From Aricia agestis (Eukaryota; Arthropoda; Insecta; Lepidoptera; Lycaenidae), in assembly GCF_905147365.1 (NCBI RefSeq), contig NC_056410.1, positions 4,997,501 to 5,061,500 of the forward strand: 64,000 nt of DNA, written 5' to 3'. The notes beneath the pieces were generated by a model, which was not told where the DNA came from, made no database searches, and saw only the letters and a list, made by a program, of their open reading frames with translations. Made by a program: the position numbers and the translations under genes. Shown here in pieces: positions 22,541 to 34,821 of this stretch; position 1 is the first letter of the stretch, and each line of letters begins with the position of its first letter.

Positions 22541-24094
22541 GTTATTGTTACTGTAACTCTCAGATGATTTAACTTTTATTGCCGTAATATCTCATTGTGT
22601 GAGCCAAAATTGTCGTTGATCACGGCGTGCGTCAAACGGATGAATGTTTTTAGAACTTTACTAGTTACCGACACAGTAACTGCTTAGTGGGAATTAGGAT
22701 TCTGAATCTGAGGTCGGACTTCTTAGATGTTTTTTACGTGACGGGATTCTGAATGTTATTATTTTATAAAATTACACTTATGCTCTCGTATGTTAATTTA
22801 ATATTTATGTTCTACATGTTTGTCAAAATTTTTGAGTATTTCGCGTGGTTTTACTATAGCTCTGCATTTCTTTGATAGTTTTTTTTTTATTTCATATCTA
22901 AATTTCGGGACTTCATAATGTTTTATTTATTTAAGAGCTTAGCAAACTAATAGGCGTGATGACATTTTTTTTTCTTATCGGTAATCGAAAGACACTTAAA
23001 AAAATAGAAACATCGTTGAAAGAATGACTCTGATAGCTTAAAAATTCACCAAGATATGACAATTCAAATATCTCATAAAAAAGACCTGCCCGAAACGCTC
23101 CATACAAAGTGCTGCGAAAGTATGACGTCAGTCTTTCGTAGTTTGTACGCATCGGGAGACAACTTTGTTCGACAGGTATATTAAATATTGCGTTTATGAA
23201 AGTAGTTTCATAACAAAAGTTGCTTTTAATTGAATAAGTTATCGAATTGTATACAAATATTAAGAAATTTAATTGAAACAAAATTCGACTTGAATATCCT
23301 GCAACTTTGAAGGTGCATAACAAAAAAAAAAATACAAATGCTATCAAGCTGAAATTTTGGGAACACTTATTTTTTACCGTGATTTCTTTATTTTATTAAC
23401 AAAATTTGCTAATCTTTGACCTTGTCATCATCCCTATTGTAGGATACCCGTCTATTTTTAACCGACTTCCAAAAAGGAAGAGTTTATTTAATATATTACA
23501 ACTTTTAGATTGACCTAGGCATCCTAAGTTGCCTTAACAACAATATCTTCAATTAGTAGCTTGTCCTTCAGTACAGCTAATTTAGATCAGCGCGGCGGTG
23601 TGGGAGCTACAGTTGCAAAACTTATTGTCTTATATTTAGGTGTGCTCGGTTCTCACATTAATCTGCATAGTTTTATGTTTTGTTTAAGCGTTTACAATAG
23701 ACAAGTGCGAGTGGACCTAAGCTAATTGTGGGGTTCCGTACCGCGACTTTCCTTTCGACGTCTATCTATTGTTTTTCAGAAAAAATACGCTTTTCGGGAT
23801 CAGAGACTCCTAAGCCTGAAAAAATCCCTCCGCTAAGCCTGAAAAAAATGTTTTAAGTAAACGCAGGTCCTACCTACTAAAACTCGGTGCCCGGTGGTAC
23901 TCCAATCTATGTTGTCGGAGTCAACAACATCAACTTACTATTATCTATTCTGTGACAACATCAAGAAATCTAAGAAATGCTTACCCTAGGCCCTATAACA
24001 TTTAGGAAAAGGTTTCTTCAAGCTTTTTGCTTCGTATTTTTACTAACATTTATAGATGCCTTAGACTTTAGAGCTATCGTTTGGGTTACAAAGA
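22541..24094. other. AT-rich stretch; one 138-codon minus-strand frame
   Basis: A frame at 22931-23347 (minus) is hydrophobic at its start and has no recognised domain. It lies in AT-rich DNA and may be chance or a repeat. A short ACCGACTTCCAAAAAGGAAG repeat edge is at 23461. Confidence 0.35.
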
Positions 24095-25383
24095 CTACCC
24101 AAGCAGCAAATGGACGTGCTATAATGGTCGAGAGCACGTTCTTGTTTTCGCTTATGTTCTATAAAAGTTCTTAAAACAGTCGAGTAAAAGTACTGTAAAC
24201 GTTTACTCGACGCGAAAAAGGCGCAAATTATTCAGACTAAAGTCCTATTAAAGTGGAATAAGCGCTGAGTAAGCAACAAAAAGATGCTGTAAGATTTGAG
24301 TAAAAGTGGTAGAAAACACTAAAAGAGTTTTAAGAGTAACCAAAATGCGTATATAGGATATTTAGTTCAATAAACGCAATTGATTTGCTATTATACAGAT
24401 AAAGTGTGCTATAATAGCAGACGAATTGCTTTTATTCTCCTTTTTAGTTCTATAACAGCGAATAGAATGCTTTTACTCGACAAATTAGTGCTGTAAAGAG
24501 TGCGAGCTTGTGTGCTACATAAATTTAATGTAAAAAAATTATAGTTATTAAACTACATCTCAATCCTTATTTATATTATCAAGTTTTTGAGAAATCAATA
24601 TGTGATTATTTTTACTGTTCGTGTAGCTACTCCAAAACATCATGCGCAACAAGCTTTATTGATAAACCCAAAGGCATTTTTACATAAACATTCATGCGCT
24701 GCCTATTTTCTTAAATTTGAAGACTAATTAATATAATTAAATTTACTTAAAATATATTTTTTTACTGCCATTGTCCACATTGATAATCTAGTTGCAGTTA
24801 CAGCTAACTTATTCCATTAAAAGTCGAGTAAGAGTGCTGGTCACCACATTTATAGCACAAGGTGTCGCCATGATAACAGGATTTAGGGTTCGCTTCGTAA
24901 ATATCGTATAACAGCTCTTAATTACACTACAGCTCCTATACGAACGTTTTTAATTCTACTATAAGAGTTAGTCTGTAAGCGTGCAGTAACAGCAGCAATG
25001 TTGCCATAAGCAATTCGATTGCGTTTATAGAGCTTTTATAGAAACATAAAAGATAGCTGAGTAACGGCTGTATAAAAGCACCCAATTCAGCGAATCATCT
25101 ATTCTACAGCTATTATACGACTGTTAGAGATCAAACGATCGAATAATGAGTATTTTAGCCATATTAATTCAGCATCTGCTAAAAGGTGGAGTAAAAGGGC
25201 TAAAACATAGTGCTGTAAACGTTTATTCGACGTCCTTAAAGCACACATTAGCAAATATTGCCAAATAGTCGAGATAACCGCTATTATACGATAAATAGGT
25301 GTTTTATGAACGGTTACCCGGCTCTTATACGATTAAAGGCTGAGTAAAAAAATCCTTATTCGACTGTTTTGCTGCTTGGGTAG
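24095..25383. mobile_element. 1.3-kb element with dispersed subterminal motifs
   Basis: The ends CTACCCAAGCAGCAAA (24095-24110) and TTTGCTGCTTGGGTAG (25368-25383) are perfect inverts. The interior repeats two motif types in both orientations: GTCGAGTAAAAGTNCTGTAA / TTTACTCGAC (near 24180, 24470, 24824, 25189, 25225, 25345) and AGCTNTTATACGA (near 24905, 24937, 25102, 25275, 25320). Such arrays resemble transposase-binding repeats. I found no clear target duplication and no ORF of note, so I leave the superfamily open. Confidence 0.65.
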
Positions 25384-25916
25384 CTTCGGGTTTCCTTCTT
25401 CATGTCGCAACTTACATAATATGATTCAAAATCGATAAAAACACTGAATGAGATAAATATATTCGCCTGCTGGTTGTCGGGCCGAAGACGCAACCTTGCT
25501 GAACAGGTGTATGACATTGGTGCAACCTTCTTATTATTTACAAATTAAAATAAAACGAGAACTCGCTTCGGTTTCCTCGTTCGGGTCAGATTAATCTTAA
25601 TAATTACTAAAGTTAATGACACCTCAATTCAACAGTTTACATGGCAATTTTTAACCCCACTTCCTACTGACACAAGGTTTTTATTGGCCGTTTTTTTTTT
25701 TTTACCTGTTTAAGATTTATAAAGCATATATGTATTTGCGTAAAGAAAGTAGTAATTCGGTAGCTTTCCGAGCCTTTTTTTTAAAGTCTTATCATGAAAA
25801 ACAAAAGATGTGCAGGAAATTTCCTGAGTGACATAGGATTTGTGACACTGCCTGGACCAAGCACTGGATTATGGCAATATGTATTGACTCAGATCTCTGC
25901 TTCATTTTATAATAAT
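25384..25916. other. AT-rich stretch, nothing recognised
   Basis: No coding or repeat signal that I can support. Confidence 0.4.
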
Positions 25917-26455
25917 ACTAGCGACCCGCCCCGGCGTCGCACGGGTATAAAATATATAACCACTGAAAATATGATTAAAATCGATAGCCTATGATCCTTC
26001 ACGAGGTCTACTTCTTATGTGCCAAATAACATAAAAATTGCTCCAGTAGTTCGCGAGATAAGCCCTTTCAAATAATTTCCCCCGTTTTTTTCACATTCTC
26101 CTATTAGTCTTAGCGTGACAAAATATAGCCTAGAGCCTTCCTCAATAAATGGGCTATCTAACACTGAAAGAATTTTTCAAATCGGACCAGTAGTTCCTGA
26201 AATTAGCGCGTTCAAGTTAGCCCTTTCAAATAATTTTCCCCGTTTTTTCCACATTTTCCTCTATTTCTTCGTTCCTGTTAGTCTTAGCGTGATAAAATAT
26301 AGCCTATAGCCTTCCTCGATAAATGGGCTATCTAACACTGAAAGAATCATCAAAATCCGTTGCGTAGTTTTAAAGATTAAAGGGAACAAATGGATATGAG
26401 GGAAAAAAATGCGACTCTGTTTTATAATATTATTATATAATATAGATGAAAAATA
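25917..26455 (+). repeat. RTE-type repeat with an internal tandem duplication
   Basis: Starts ACTAGCGACCCGCCCCGG and then TCGCACGGGTATAAAATATA. Two direct units follow (about 26068-26172 and 26226-26346), each with TTCAAATAATTT, GTCTTAGCGTGA, AAAATATAGCCTA and GGGCTATCTAACACTGAAAG. It closes in an AT-rich tail at about 26425-26455. Confidence 0.7.
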
Positions 26456-27200
26456 CATCTATGTACATCTCATGATATTGTTATAACAACTAGATAATGA
26501 GAACCCACCTTAGAGCTGACGAGTGACGACACAGCTAAGGCATGCAGAGCTCATTATAACAAAAAGCTTGAATAGTTTTACAAGCAGTCGATCCTTACGT
26601 AATGTTTGTTAAAATCATTTAGGTACTAATTGATCAGAAATTCTATTTTACTTGCTCATTATTACTTGTGGTTTAAATAATTGAATGGATTCAACTATTG
26701 ACATAAAAATGACCATTATTCTCTCATGTCCGATCCTGCTATGATCTAGCAAAATTCTGTTTATTGGGTAAAGTTACCCCTCCCAGCCTGCCGTAGTAAT
26801 AAGTCCTGACTTCTGTCCTTAACAAATTATTATCCAGTCTATTTAGATCCTTCTCGGTTTGAGCGTCCTTACACTTGAATAGAATTCAGTATATCCTAAG
26901 TATTTACAGTACCGTACCTAAATTTCAATATTGCTTTGCATAACTTCGATCACATCAAGATACCTACAAGAATAATTGGTCCTCTACGGCCTAAGCTAAT
27001 AAGGAAACAATGAACTTTGCCCTGTTTATTTAATATGTTTATTTATACAATATTTTTTTTTTTATAATAAACAATGAAGAAAAACCTGACCTTCGCCACC
27101 CATCCCGAGCACATTGTATGTTAATCACGGATGATTGTGCTGCGACTTCCGTAAGATTAAAGCAAATTTAATATTCGCTTGAATAAAAAAAGGAGTGAAA
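26456..27200. other. AT-rich stretch, nothing recognised
   Basis: No coding or repeat signal that I can support. Confidence 0.4.
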
Positions 27201-27490
27201 TCGGCCAAGTGCGTTTAGGACTCGCGCACGAAGGGTTCCGCACCATTATAGAGAAAAAATAGGCAAAAAATGAGTTTTTTGTATAGGAGCCCCCCTAAGT
27301 ATCTAATTTGTTTATTTTCAGTATTTGTTGTTATAGCAGCAACAGATATACATTATACACATTCTGTGAAAATTTCAGAAGTCTAGCTAAAGCAGTTTTT
27401 GAAATACAGCCTGGAGACAGACAGACGGACAGACATCGAAATTTTAGTAATATGAATCCGTTTTTACCCTTTGGGTTCCGTACCCTAAAA
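27201..27490 (+). repeat. Family A repeat
   Basis: TCGGCCAAGTGCGTTTAGGA at the left, a CAGACAGACGGACAGAC run, and CCCTTTGGGTTCCGTACCCT at the right. Shorter inside than the 17929 copy. Confidence 0.65.
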
Positions 27491-27867
27491 ACTCATGTTT
27501 TTATGACAAAATCTTTAAAAATCTGCACGTCACGTACCTAGAGCAAGCAGCAAGAGCATGATGTTTAGCTGATACTGGAAGTAATATTAAAATGTCTATA
27601 CTTAATAGGTATTATGTAAGGAGTAGTTAATCGTCAAAAATATTAACGAATAATTACAATATTACACCATATTTTGCCTATTAACAATTAATAAAGTCAA
27701 ATATTTTATTGATAGGTATAGATTTATTACTTAAATAACTATAACTATATATTTCTTAGACACTCTACAGTATACAGCGTCTAGATTTTAGAATGTAATT
27801 TGTTTGGGTGTTACGGCCACACTCGGAGATGTTTAAAGACAACATTTCTTTAATTTAATACCTCCAT

Positions 27868-27965
27868 TGTGGGTATACCCACGATGGAGTTGTTAACGGC
27901 GGTATTAACGGTGGTGGCAGATACAATAGATTGTCAATTTTTATGCGGCAGCCGGCTGCCGCTTG
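27868..27965. repeat. Solo end of the 31527 element family
   Basis: CCCACGATGGAGTTG, AGATACAATAGATTGTCAAT and CGGCAGCCGGCTGCCGC appear in the same order as in the right arm of 31527-31850. Confidence 0.5.
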
Positions 27966-28469
27966 GGGATTGATGGGTTAATGAAGATTTTGATATTATA
28001 ACACAAGTTCCATACATTTTAGTCAAACTCTGCATCAGCCCAGATTTATAAATAGGCCGTGGCCTAGGGGCGGCAGCGTTCTAGGGGGCAGCGGCGTCCA
28101 TGTAGGAGGACAGATTTCGTACAGTAAAATGGCCTAAAAAAATATATAAATTCGGCACTGTTCGGCATTAAAATAAAGCTAAATTATCATTGTCTTTATA
28201 AGTTCGGCGGATAAACGGCTAGATATTCTTCGTAGTAAAAGTGGAAGATGATATTTAGTATAAATAGAAATCATCATCCATCACAAGGAACCGCGATATC
28301 TCCCTAGATCAGTGCGTCTGCGGCAATTACCGCGCGATGTTCACGCTGGCTGCCGGCTGGTGTGCGCACGCGCAGTTTCACTCACTCTTTTATTTTACAT
28401 TCCATCTCTTTGGCTAAAGAAGGAATTGTTACACGCTATATTCTAACCAAATATCTATATAAATAATAA

Positions 28470-28565
28470 TGAATCGAAAACTCGATTTTCACAATTTTAG
28501 TCCTGAAATATTCGTGATGTCCAGGGAAGTTGGGAATTGATACGAAGTTCGCGGTTCATCTAGTT
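28470..28565 (+). repeat. SINE/RTE-like fragment (unoccupied relative of 14440)
   Basis: ATATTCGTGATGTCCAGGGA, then GATACGAAGTTC and ATCTAGTT, corresponds to the sequence around the MITE insertion at 14546. It carries a single CAG (28522-28524). Confidence 0.6.
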
Positions 28566-29124
28566 AAAAATAAAGTTAAATTAAGAAATTTAAAAAATAT
28601 AATAATGAGTGTTAGGAATCAGAATATACAAAATATTGCGCCGATCAAATCACTGGAAGTTACTTACAAACTTTCATTAAATAGATAATTCCCAAATTTT
28701 CAACACTCTAGACACTAGAGTCTCGATCATGATGAAAACTGTCAAACAAAAATAAGTATGTAAATCAAAAGCGGTCCACCCGTTTGGACGCTAAGATGCC
28801 ACAGACAGACTCACACACTGACAGACAGACACCTCAAACTTATATCCTTTTTTCTTTCGTCGGGAGTTAAAAAGGGGGGCACTCGATCGGAAATAATGTC
28901 AGCAATAATTAAATCATTTTGTTTAAAATTATGTAATATTTAAAATTCCTGTTAATTTATTCTTTAACACGATTGGACTCATCAATGCTACTTGCGCAAG
29001 AAGAGGAAGGTCAGAGACATATTCAAATATTTAGAGGACAATTCTTAATTAGGAGCAGTTATGCGTATGAGTAGTGAGTAGCTACAAAATACATGTATCA
29101 TCTACAACTGGTGATAATTATCTT
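28566..29124. other. AT-rich stretch with a short CAGACAGAC run
   Basis: ACAGACAGACTCACACACTG (28802-28821) and nearby GTCGGGAGTT suggest an eroded RTE tail. No gene seen. Confidence 0.4.
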
Positions 29125-29310
29125 TTTATCATAAAGGTCCGTCTATCTGTCTGTTACCTCTTCACGTACAAACCGCTGGACAGTTTTTGCTGGGTATGGA
29201 GATACTTTAAGTCCCGAGAAAGGACGTAGAATAATTTTTATTCCGAGAAATTGTATGTTTCCCACGTGACAAACAAATTTTGGCGCAACGGAGTTGCGGG
29301 AGTCAGAAAT
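29125..29310 (-). repeat. Degraded CTAGATGACGCC-family tail, inverted
   Basis: GTCTATCTGTCTGTTACCTC, AGTCCCGAGAAAGGACGTAG and TTGGCGCAACGGAGTTGCGG occur in the order of the 63046 copy. Confidence 0.55.
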
Positions 29311-29535
29311 AGAATTCTATAAAGACTTAGTACACAAAAAAAAAATTAAACAATAATCTTGATTTGCAAAAATATAGGTGATACAATTCAAGCAGTGTTT
29401 CACATATTTTTGTCGACTTTTCGAGGTGCAATATGTAAGCGTGCAAAAATATAATTAACTAGATGATCCAGTGAACTTTGTATCACTTTCCTGATATTAA
29501 CCTTCCCTGGACTCCCACGAATGTTTTTTTAAGTT

Positions 29536-29645
29536 TCTACTATCCCACTGCTGGGCAAGGGCCTCCCCCAAGGTCTTCCATTTGTCTCGCTCCAACGCCG
29601 CATGTTACAAGACTAAAATTAGCCAAATCGATTCAGCCGTTCTCA
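29536..29645 (-). pseudogene. RTE ORF2 C-terminal scrap
   Basis: On the minus strand GACAAATGGAAGACCTTG and GCCCAGCAGTGGGATAG keep the DKWKTLGE...AQQWD-like ending seen at the end of the RTE fragment near 3300-3356. It is followed on plus by a tail (AATCGATTCAGCCGTTCTCA). Only about 20 codons survive. Confidence 0.55.
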
Positions 29646-30248
29646 ACTTTTAGCGACTAATAAAATTATAAATTCATTTTCATTTATATGTACACATGCT
29701 ATGATAGATTAATGATCTAAGGCAAGCTATGAATATTTATTGAAAATCAGTGTCATATATCATCATCTCTATTGATTTGATCACAAAAGACGCGCCTCAA
29801 AGATGAAAACGGTGAAAGCAGACTGTGGTACAAGACATGGGTTTTTTACTGTTAACAGAAATAATATTTTCATGATAAAAATGGCAATGATTTGATGTTC
29901 GGCATTGGGAGATATAAAATGAAGAAAATCTGGATGTCGCTGGCTCTTACTCTAAGATCGTTTTATCACACAAACTGCCGCACTCAGAGTAGAACATTAA
30001 TTACTTAAATGTACTTAATTCAAATTACAAGCCCCATATAAAAGCCCCACACATTATCGTCAAACTTTTCATTAAATTGAAGGTTAAACATAATACGGAG
30101 ACGTTTAAACTTTATTATTGTGTGTATTGTGTTCATTTTTCTCTTTTATTTTACACTCACAGTTCATTCTCAATAAAACAACGCTATCATAAAATAAAAC
30201 ATACGTCGAATGAAAAAATGGAACATTAATTTCAGAGAATATATTATT
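29646..30248. other. AT-rich stretch with one MITE end
   Basis: ACTGCCGCACTCAGAGTAGA at 29974 is one terminus of the MITE family at 36257-36644; the other end is not evident. Confidence 0.45.
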
Positions 30249-30415
30249 GTACTATCAGAGAAGTTGATTCCTATGCGAATCGGGGACCTAAATAGTTTGG
30301 TTGCGTTACGTCAAACCCAGCGGACAGATCACAATTAACATTGAATCGAATTGACATATTCGACCAAATAACGTTGGTCTGTCAATTGCATAGGAATCAA
30401 CTTCCTCGATGGTAC
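30249..30415. mobile_element. Intact MITE of family M (167 bp)
   Basis: GTACTATCAGAGAAGTTGAT with TCCTATGC at the left, and GCATAGGAATCAACTTCCTC with GATGGTAC at the right, form the inverted ends. It holds the unoccupied TTA (30335-30337) that is duplicated in the 17017 copy. Confidence 0.75.
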
Positions 30416-30880
30416 GTATAATCTCTAATACTCGAATCAAAAATCAAAAATAAATCGAGTGAATCGCCATTATCTTATGTCTTGGACCAAATGGCATTAA
30501 CTTGTACGAACGCAGCATTACCTGAGCTAAACTTAGACTAGACTGGAACTGGTTTGTCGTTACTTCACCGTGGCGAAATAACACCTATTTAACCAGATAC
30601 TTGCGAGAATACTTCGCATGGAAATGAGGAAAATGGAACAAAATTTAAATAAAATCATCAGTATATTTAGTAAAATTTATTTTATATGAAATAAACACAA
30701 ATCGGAGATTTTTAAACAACGCAATGATTTTTCCATTCAATAAAATATTCAAACTTATTCTAAAAAATTCTATCAACCGTCAACACAGTATATTATAAAT
30801 TATTCATATAAAGATTATACAGTTTACAAAGAAGACATTATCTATATCTACACTACTATTATAAAGAGGAAAGATTTGAT
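30416..30880. other. AT-rich stretch, nothing recognised
   Basis: No coding or repeat signal that I can support. Confidence 0.4.
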
Positions 30881-31020
30881 TTTTTGTTTGTTTGTTTGTT
30901 TGTTTGTTTGTTTGAGTCGAATAGGCTCCGAAACTACTGGACCGATTTGAAAAATTATTTTACCATTGGAATCCTGCATTATTTCTGCTGAACATAGGCT
31001 AATTTTTATTTTGGAAAAAT
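30850..31020 (+). repeat. RTE/SINE-type tail with a (GTTT)n run
   Basis: ACTACTATTATAAAGAGGAA, then GTTT repeats at 30895-30914, then GGCTCCGAAACTACTGGACC. This is the usual layout of a lepidopteran RTE-like tail. Confidence 0.55.
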
Positions 31021-31526
31021 ATAAGGTTCCGTAAGATATTTGGGATTTTCGGACGCAAGGTTTAAAAAATCAACCAGAAAAGTTACTTATTTTGCGTACG
31101 CTGCCTAAACTATAAAAGATAGAGGCATAAAATGTTCTAAGTAATTATAGATCTTTTAAATATCTACAAAAAAGTCCGCGACACACTATACCTATCTATG
31201 TTGAGTGAGGCACAATAACCATTTTTTTATTAAAAAATCTAGAATTTTTTTGGACTATATTTAAATGCGTTTAATTAAATCATGCTATTGACCCTTATCA
31301 AAATAAATTATTTCATCACTAAGTACAGTTAATGTAGATAATATTCGGTCTTTGAATGATTAAAATTGGACGTTTGGTTTTAATGTTATGGCGAAATTAA
31401 AATATTACGATTTCTGCTGCACGTTGCGAATTGGGCGTCAAGGCGCGATGCGCGGGTGTGCGTGCGGTAGGGGAGAGATTTAATTATCAGTGCCACAGAC
31501 TCGCCCGGAGAGTCCACGTAAATATT

Positions 31527-31850
31527 ACCTCGATCGTGGGAATAGATTTTCAGACACAATAGATTTTCAATAGTTATGCGACAGCCGGGTGCTGCTTTAT
31601 TGATTTGATATAGACTATCGTGCTTCATTATTATAATCCTAATTTCAAAAAAGCTTTAAAAGTTATGACTACGAAAGTAATATTTTTAGAACTTTTTAAA
31701 ATAAGTTTTGAATGACTATTATTTTTGATTGCTACTATAATTAATTAATTTCTTTAACTATAAATCTCCAATAGCGGCAGCCGGCTGCCAGCATAACAAT
31801 TGAAGATCTATTGTGTCTGCGATACCCACGATGCCGATGCACGATGGAGT
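31527..31850. mobile_element. Inverted-repeat element (GCAGCCGGCTGCC family)
   Basis: The left arm (ATCGTGGGAATAG, AGACACAATAGATTTTCAAT, GACAGCCGGGTGCTGC) pairs with the right arm (GGCAGCCGGCTGCC, ATTGAAGATCTATTGTGTCT, CCCACGATG). The interior is about 170 bp and AT-rich. Confidence 0.65.
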
Positions 31851-32218
31851 AGGTATTAATGCATATTTTTTAATCCACACTATTTCTGCTGAATATAGGC
31901 TATATTTAATGAGAGAAAAAAGGGAACCGTATTAAGTGTTAATAATTGTGTGAAAAATCTACCAAAATATTCCTTCTTGCTTATGCTTTATAAATTATAG
32001 ACTATACTTACTTATCGCAAAGTGATGTACTATAGTCTTATAGAGGACATTAATATCAACGTAAAAGTCCGCGATATCGTATCTCTGACTACTACAATTA
32101 TTATTATCTTACAATAACTACTTTTTAATCTAAAAATATGCAATAGTAACGTTGCGCTGGTACAAACCATGCCAAACTACTTATCAGCAGGTATTAGTAC
32201 TTACCAGATTTAATAATC
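31851..32218. other. AT-rich stretch with an RTE-like scrap
   Basis: ATTTCTGCTGAATATAGGCT at 31881 echoes the repeat near 30980. No gene seen. Confidence 0.4.
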
Positions 32219-32852
32219 TATACTTAATATTATAAATGCGAAAGTATCTCTGTCTGTCTGTCTGTCTGTCTCGCTTTCACGCCAAAACTACCGAACCGAT
32301 TGTAATGAAAGTTTGTATACAGATAGTCTAAAGCCTGAGAAAGGACATAGGCTACTTTTTTACTGGAAAAAAAGGTTGTAAGGGGGTGAAAATACGAAAA
32401 TTTGTTCAAATTAAGTTAGTTCCAAAAATTCATACTAGATGGCGCCGTGCGTCTTTTACATCGCGCTAACGCTTGACTAACATCTTTCTATAAGAGGTGG
32501 TATCATCATACCTTCGAGTCCCGATTTTTTTTCGATTGTTATTTCTTTTCTACGTTATTTAATAAGTCAGTACTTAATATTATAATATACATTATACAGT
32601 GACGTAACCTTAAACCTATCAATGATAAATAGTTTATGGGTAAAGTTAAGGGGGCTAAATAAGCTTTAAAATTTGGCATAATATATAAAGTTTAATTTAA
32701 AAAAATGAAATATTATGTGCACACTGCACAGCTGTTTTGATTTAAGGGGTACCAGGGTTTTTTTTTATAAAAGCTTTTGACACAAATTTTGTTGACATCG
32801 CGCGCTATAAACTGAAGTTTACGCGGACGAAGTCGCGGGCAACAGCTAGTTT
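32219..32852 (-). repeat. RTE-type repeat (AGCTGTTGCCCGCGAC family), inverted, copy 1
   Basis: Runs from TAATATTATAAATGCGAAAG and a (TCTG)n run at about 32249-32271, through GCCTGAGAAAGGACATAGGC, to GGACGAAGTCGCGGGCAACA. A close second copy is at 42600-43247. The unoccupied TTAA at 32742-32745 matches the insertion site of the MITE at 42478. Confidence 0.7.
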
Positions 32853-33295
32853 AAGATAAACTAAGGCATTGTCAATTGACACCGCCAGGCTGAGCGACAA
32901 AATGCTACGAAACGCTAGTCTATCAAAACGACATCAACGCGTTTGCGGTTGCTCTAAATGTAAAACCAAAAGTCATTGCACTACTATCAAACCAAAATTT
33001 TTATACTTATAATAAAAATTAAAAATATTAATCAATGTGTCCTTTAGTAGATAACGTGATGACAATTTATTTGCCTCTGTGTAGTGTCTATTAGTGAGGA
33101 AACGTTCAACTTTCTATAGAAAGTTCTCTAAATATTAGTTTTTTGTTATCACTTCGTATTTGCATTATTAGCCAGTTAGCTAGATGAAATAATCCAAAGT
33201 AGGTAAAAAATTAAATCCAACTTACTTATATTTATTAATATTATACTTATTATATGGCCAACAAATTATGGCCTATGTTACCAGGACCTCCATCC
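32853..33295. other. AT-rich stretch, nothing recognised
   Basis: No coding or repeat signal that I can support. Confidence 0.4.
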
Positions 33296-33449
33296 CAGGC
33301 GCGGTCCGAAGGGGGGGGTCATGACCCCCCCAAAATCTAAGGTAAAATTGAAAATAAAATAAAACCCAGAACCGTCCTAGGGCGCAGTTAAAAAAAAATG
33401 TAGTGACTACTGTATGACCCCCCCCAAAATTTCAGGCTGCGACCGCGCC
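33296..33449. mobile_element. MITE with GGGGGGGG subterminal runs
   Basis: CAGGCGCGGTC at the left and GACCGCGCCTG at the right are inverted. Inside them GGGGGGGTCATGACCCCCCC is itself a palindrome, and ATGACCCCCCCCCAAAAT is repeated near the right end. Confidence 0.65.
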
Positions 33450-33523
33450 TGCTCCATCCATACCTTATAATATATTCAACAGTTTGGGTGCAGAGTGAAA
33501 GAGCTATGTTATAGGTACTACCC

Positions 33524-33772
33524 TTTTTCAAAGTGGGTGGTAAGCTCCCTAGTGGGCGCTAAAAGCCTAAACGGGGGGCGGTGTGGGACCCAGAAATAAA
33601 AGGCCAAGTGCGAGTTGAACTCGCGCACGAAGGGTTCCGTGCCATTATCGAGAAAAAATAGGAAAAAGCCCCTTACTTTTAATAAGGATAAGAAAGTAGA
33701 TAAACATTGTGGGCGCTGTAAAGTAATTTGTTCTCAAAGTGGGCGGTAGACAAAATAAGTTTGAGAACCCGT
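33524..33772 (-). mobile_element. Eroded copy of the 46056 hAT family, with a family A fragment inside
   Basis: On the minus strand CGCCCACTTTGAGAACAAAT, GCGCCCACAATGTTTATCTA and GTCCCACACCGCCCCCC match blocks of 46056-46778. Family A sequence (AAGTGCGAGTTGAACTCGCG) occupies 33601-33667. Confidence 0.55.
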
Positions 33773-34295
33773 TCACACCTAACCCTTCTTTTTAGCTTCA
33801 CCATAGTAAGTTCTGATAACTTCTAGAAAATATTGTAGTAAATCAAAAAAAAACACCAAAAACCTTAACAAATATTTAACGCTCGTTTAGGCGGACCTAA
33901 ACGGGCGAGTAATTATGCGAGACCTAGACGCTGAAGTTGGCCTCTGACCATGGGCGAAGTGTGTCGCGTGGCGCAACCGTACGTGGCCTATACGAGGTAT
34001 ATACGACGCTTATACGACACCTAGGCGAATTAATAACGCCAATTAACTGGATAAACGACAAATCACCAACAGTTAAAGTTTTACGGACTTATGTTCTACC
34101 AAATTACTAGCAAAGTCGCATCTTGCTAACTGTGTGACTCTTGAACTCGCATAAAACGGAAAAGGGGATAAAACAGCCTTGACGAAATTGTTTTGTGAAC
34201 TAGAAACTTCTTAATATTCTGTCTTATCTTTATCAACTTGTCCCACATTACAAACGAATATAGCACAATTATTAAGATGTATTTATAAAATCTTA
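33773..34295. other. Mostly AT-rich stretch, nothing recognised
   Basis: A short segment near 33960-34020 (GCGAAGTGTGTCGCGTGGCG) is richer in GC but shows no ORF or inverted repeat. Confidence 0.4.
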
Positions 34296-34679
34296 GGTTG
34301 GGTTGCAACAGAGGCGTGGTTAAAGTTAAAGCTATGGTCAAAGTTATGGTTTTAGTTAAGGCTAATTTAACTTAATAACCTTAACTTTGACCACAGAATT
34401 TGACAGAAGACGTTGCTGGTCCGACAAGGCTTTATAAGTACGTGGGCGGGGGCGCTGCTGCTAAAGTAGAACTGTAAAAAATGGCGTTTTTGTATGATAA
34501 CAGCGTTAGTTCCTTTTTTTCGCCACGTGCATTTAAAGCCTTATCGAGCTCTATGGTTATGGTTATATATAGCGTCTTGATGGCGTCCATTTTTAACTTT
34601 AACCAAAGATTTGACATTTTGCATTGTAGTTAAAGTTATAGTTAAAGTTACAGTTATAGTAAATTGGTGCAACCCACCC
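34296..34679. mobile_element. MITE (GGGTTGCA ends) with a nested family C element
   Basis: GGTTGGGTTGCAACAG at the left and GTGCAACCCACCCT at the right are inverted, flanked inward by GTTAAAGTTA-type repeats on both sides. A family C element (GACAAGGCTTTATAAG ... AAAGCCTTATCGAG) occupies about 34416-34551. Confidence 0.7.
34416..34551. mobile_element. Family C MITE, nested copy
   Basis: TIR GACAAGGCTTTA and TAAAGCCTTATC. The interior AATGGCGTTTTTGTATGATA and GCGTTAGTTCC matches the arms of the 45601-47309 nest. Confidence 0.65.
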
Positions 34680-34821
34680 TTATAGAAAGAAACTAGTGCC
34701 CTAACTAGGTGGCCCCCTCTCAGAAAAGTGTTCTAAAGTACAGATTGAAAAGTCACTACGGATACAAGCTGATCGGTTAAGAAAATAGAATACATACCTA
34801 TTACCTATAACTTACTATACT

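Noticed and set aside
24095..25383. CRISPR-like array
   Set aside because: The repeated words are short, unevenly spaced, in both orientations and lie between transposon-like inverted ends.
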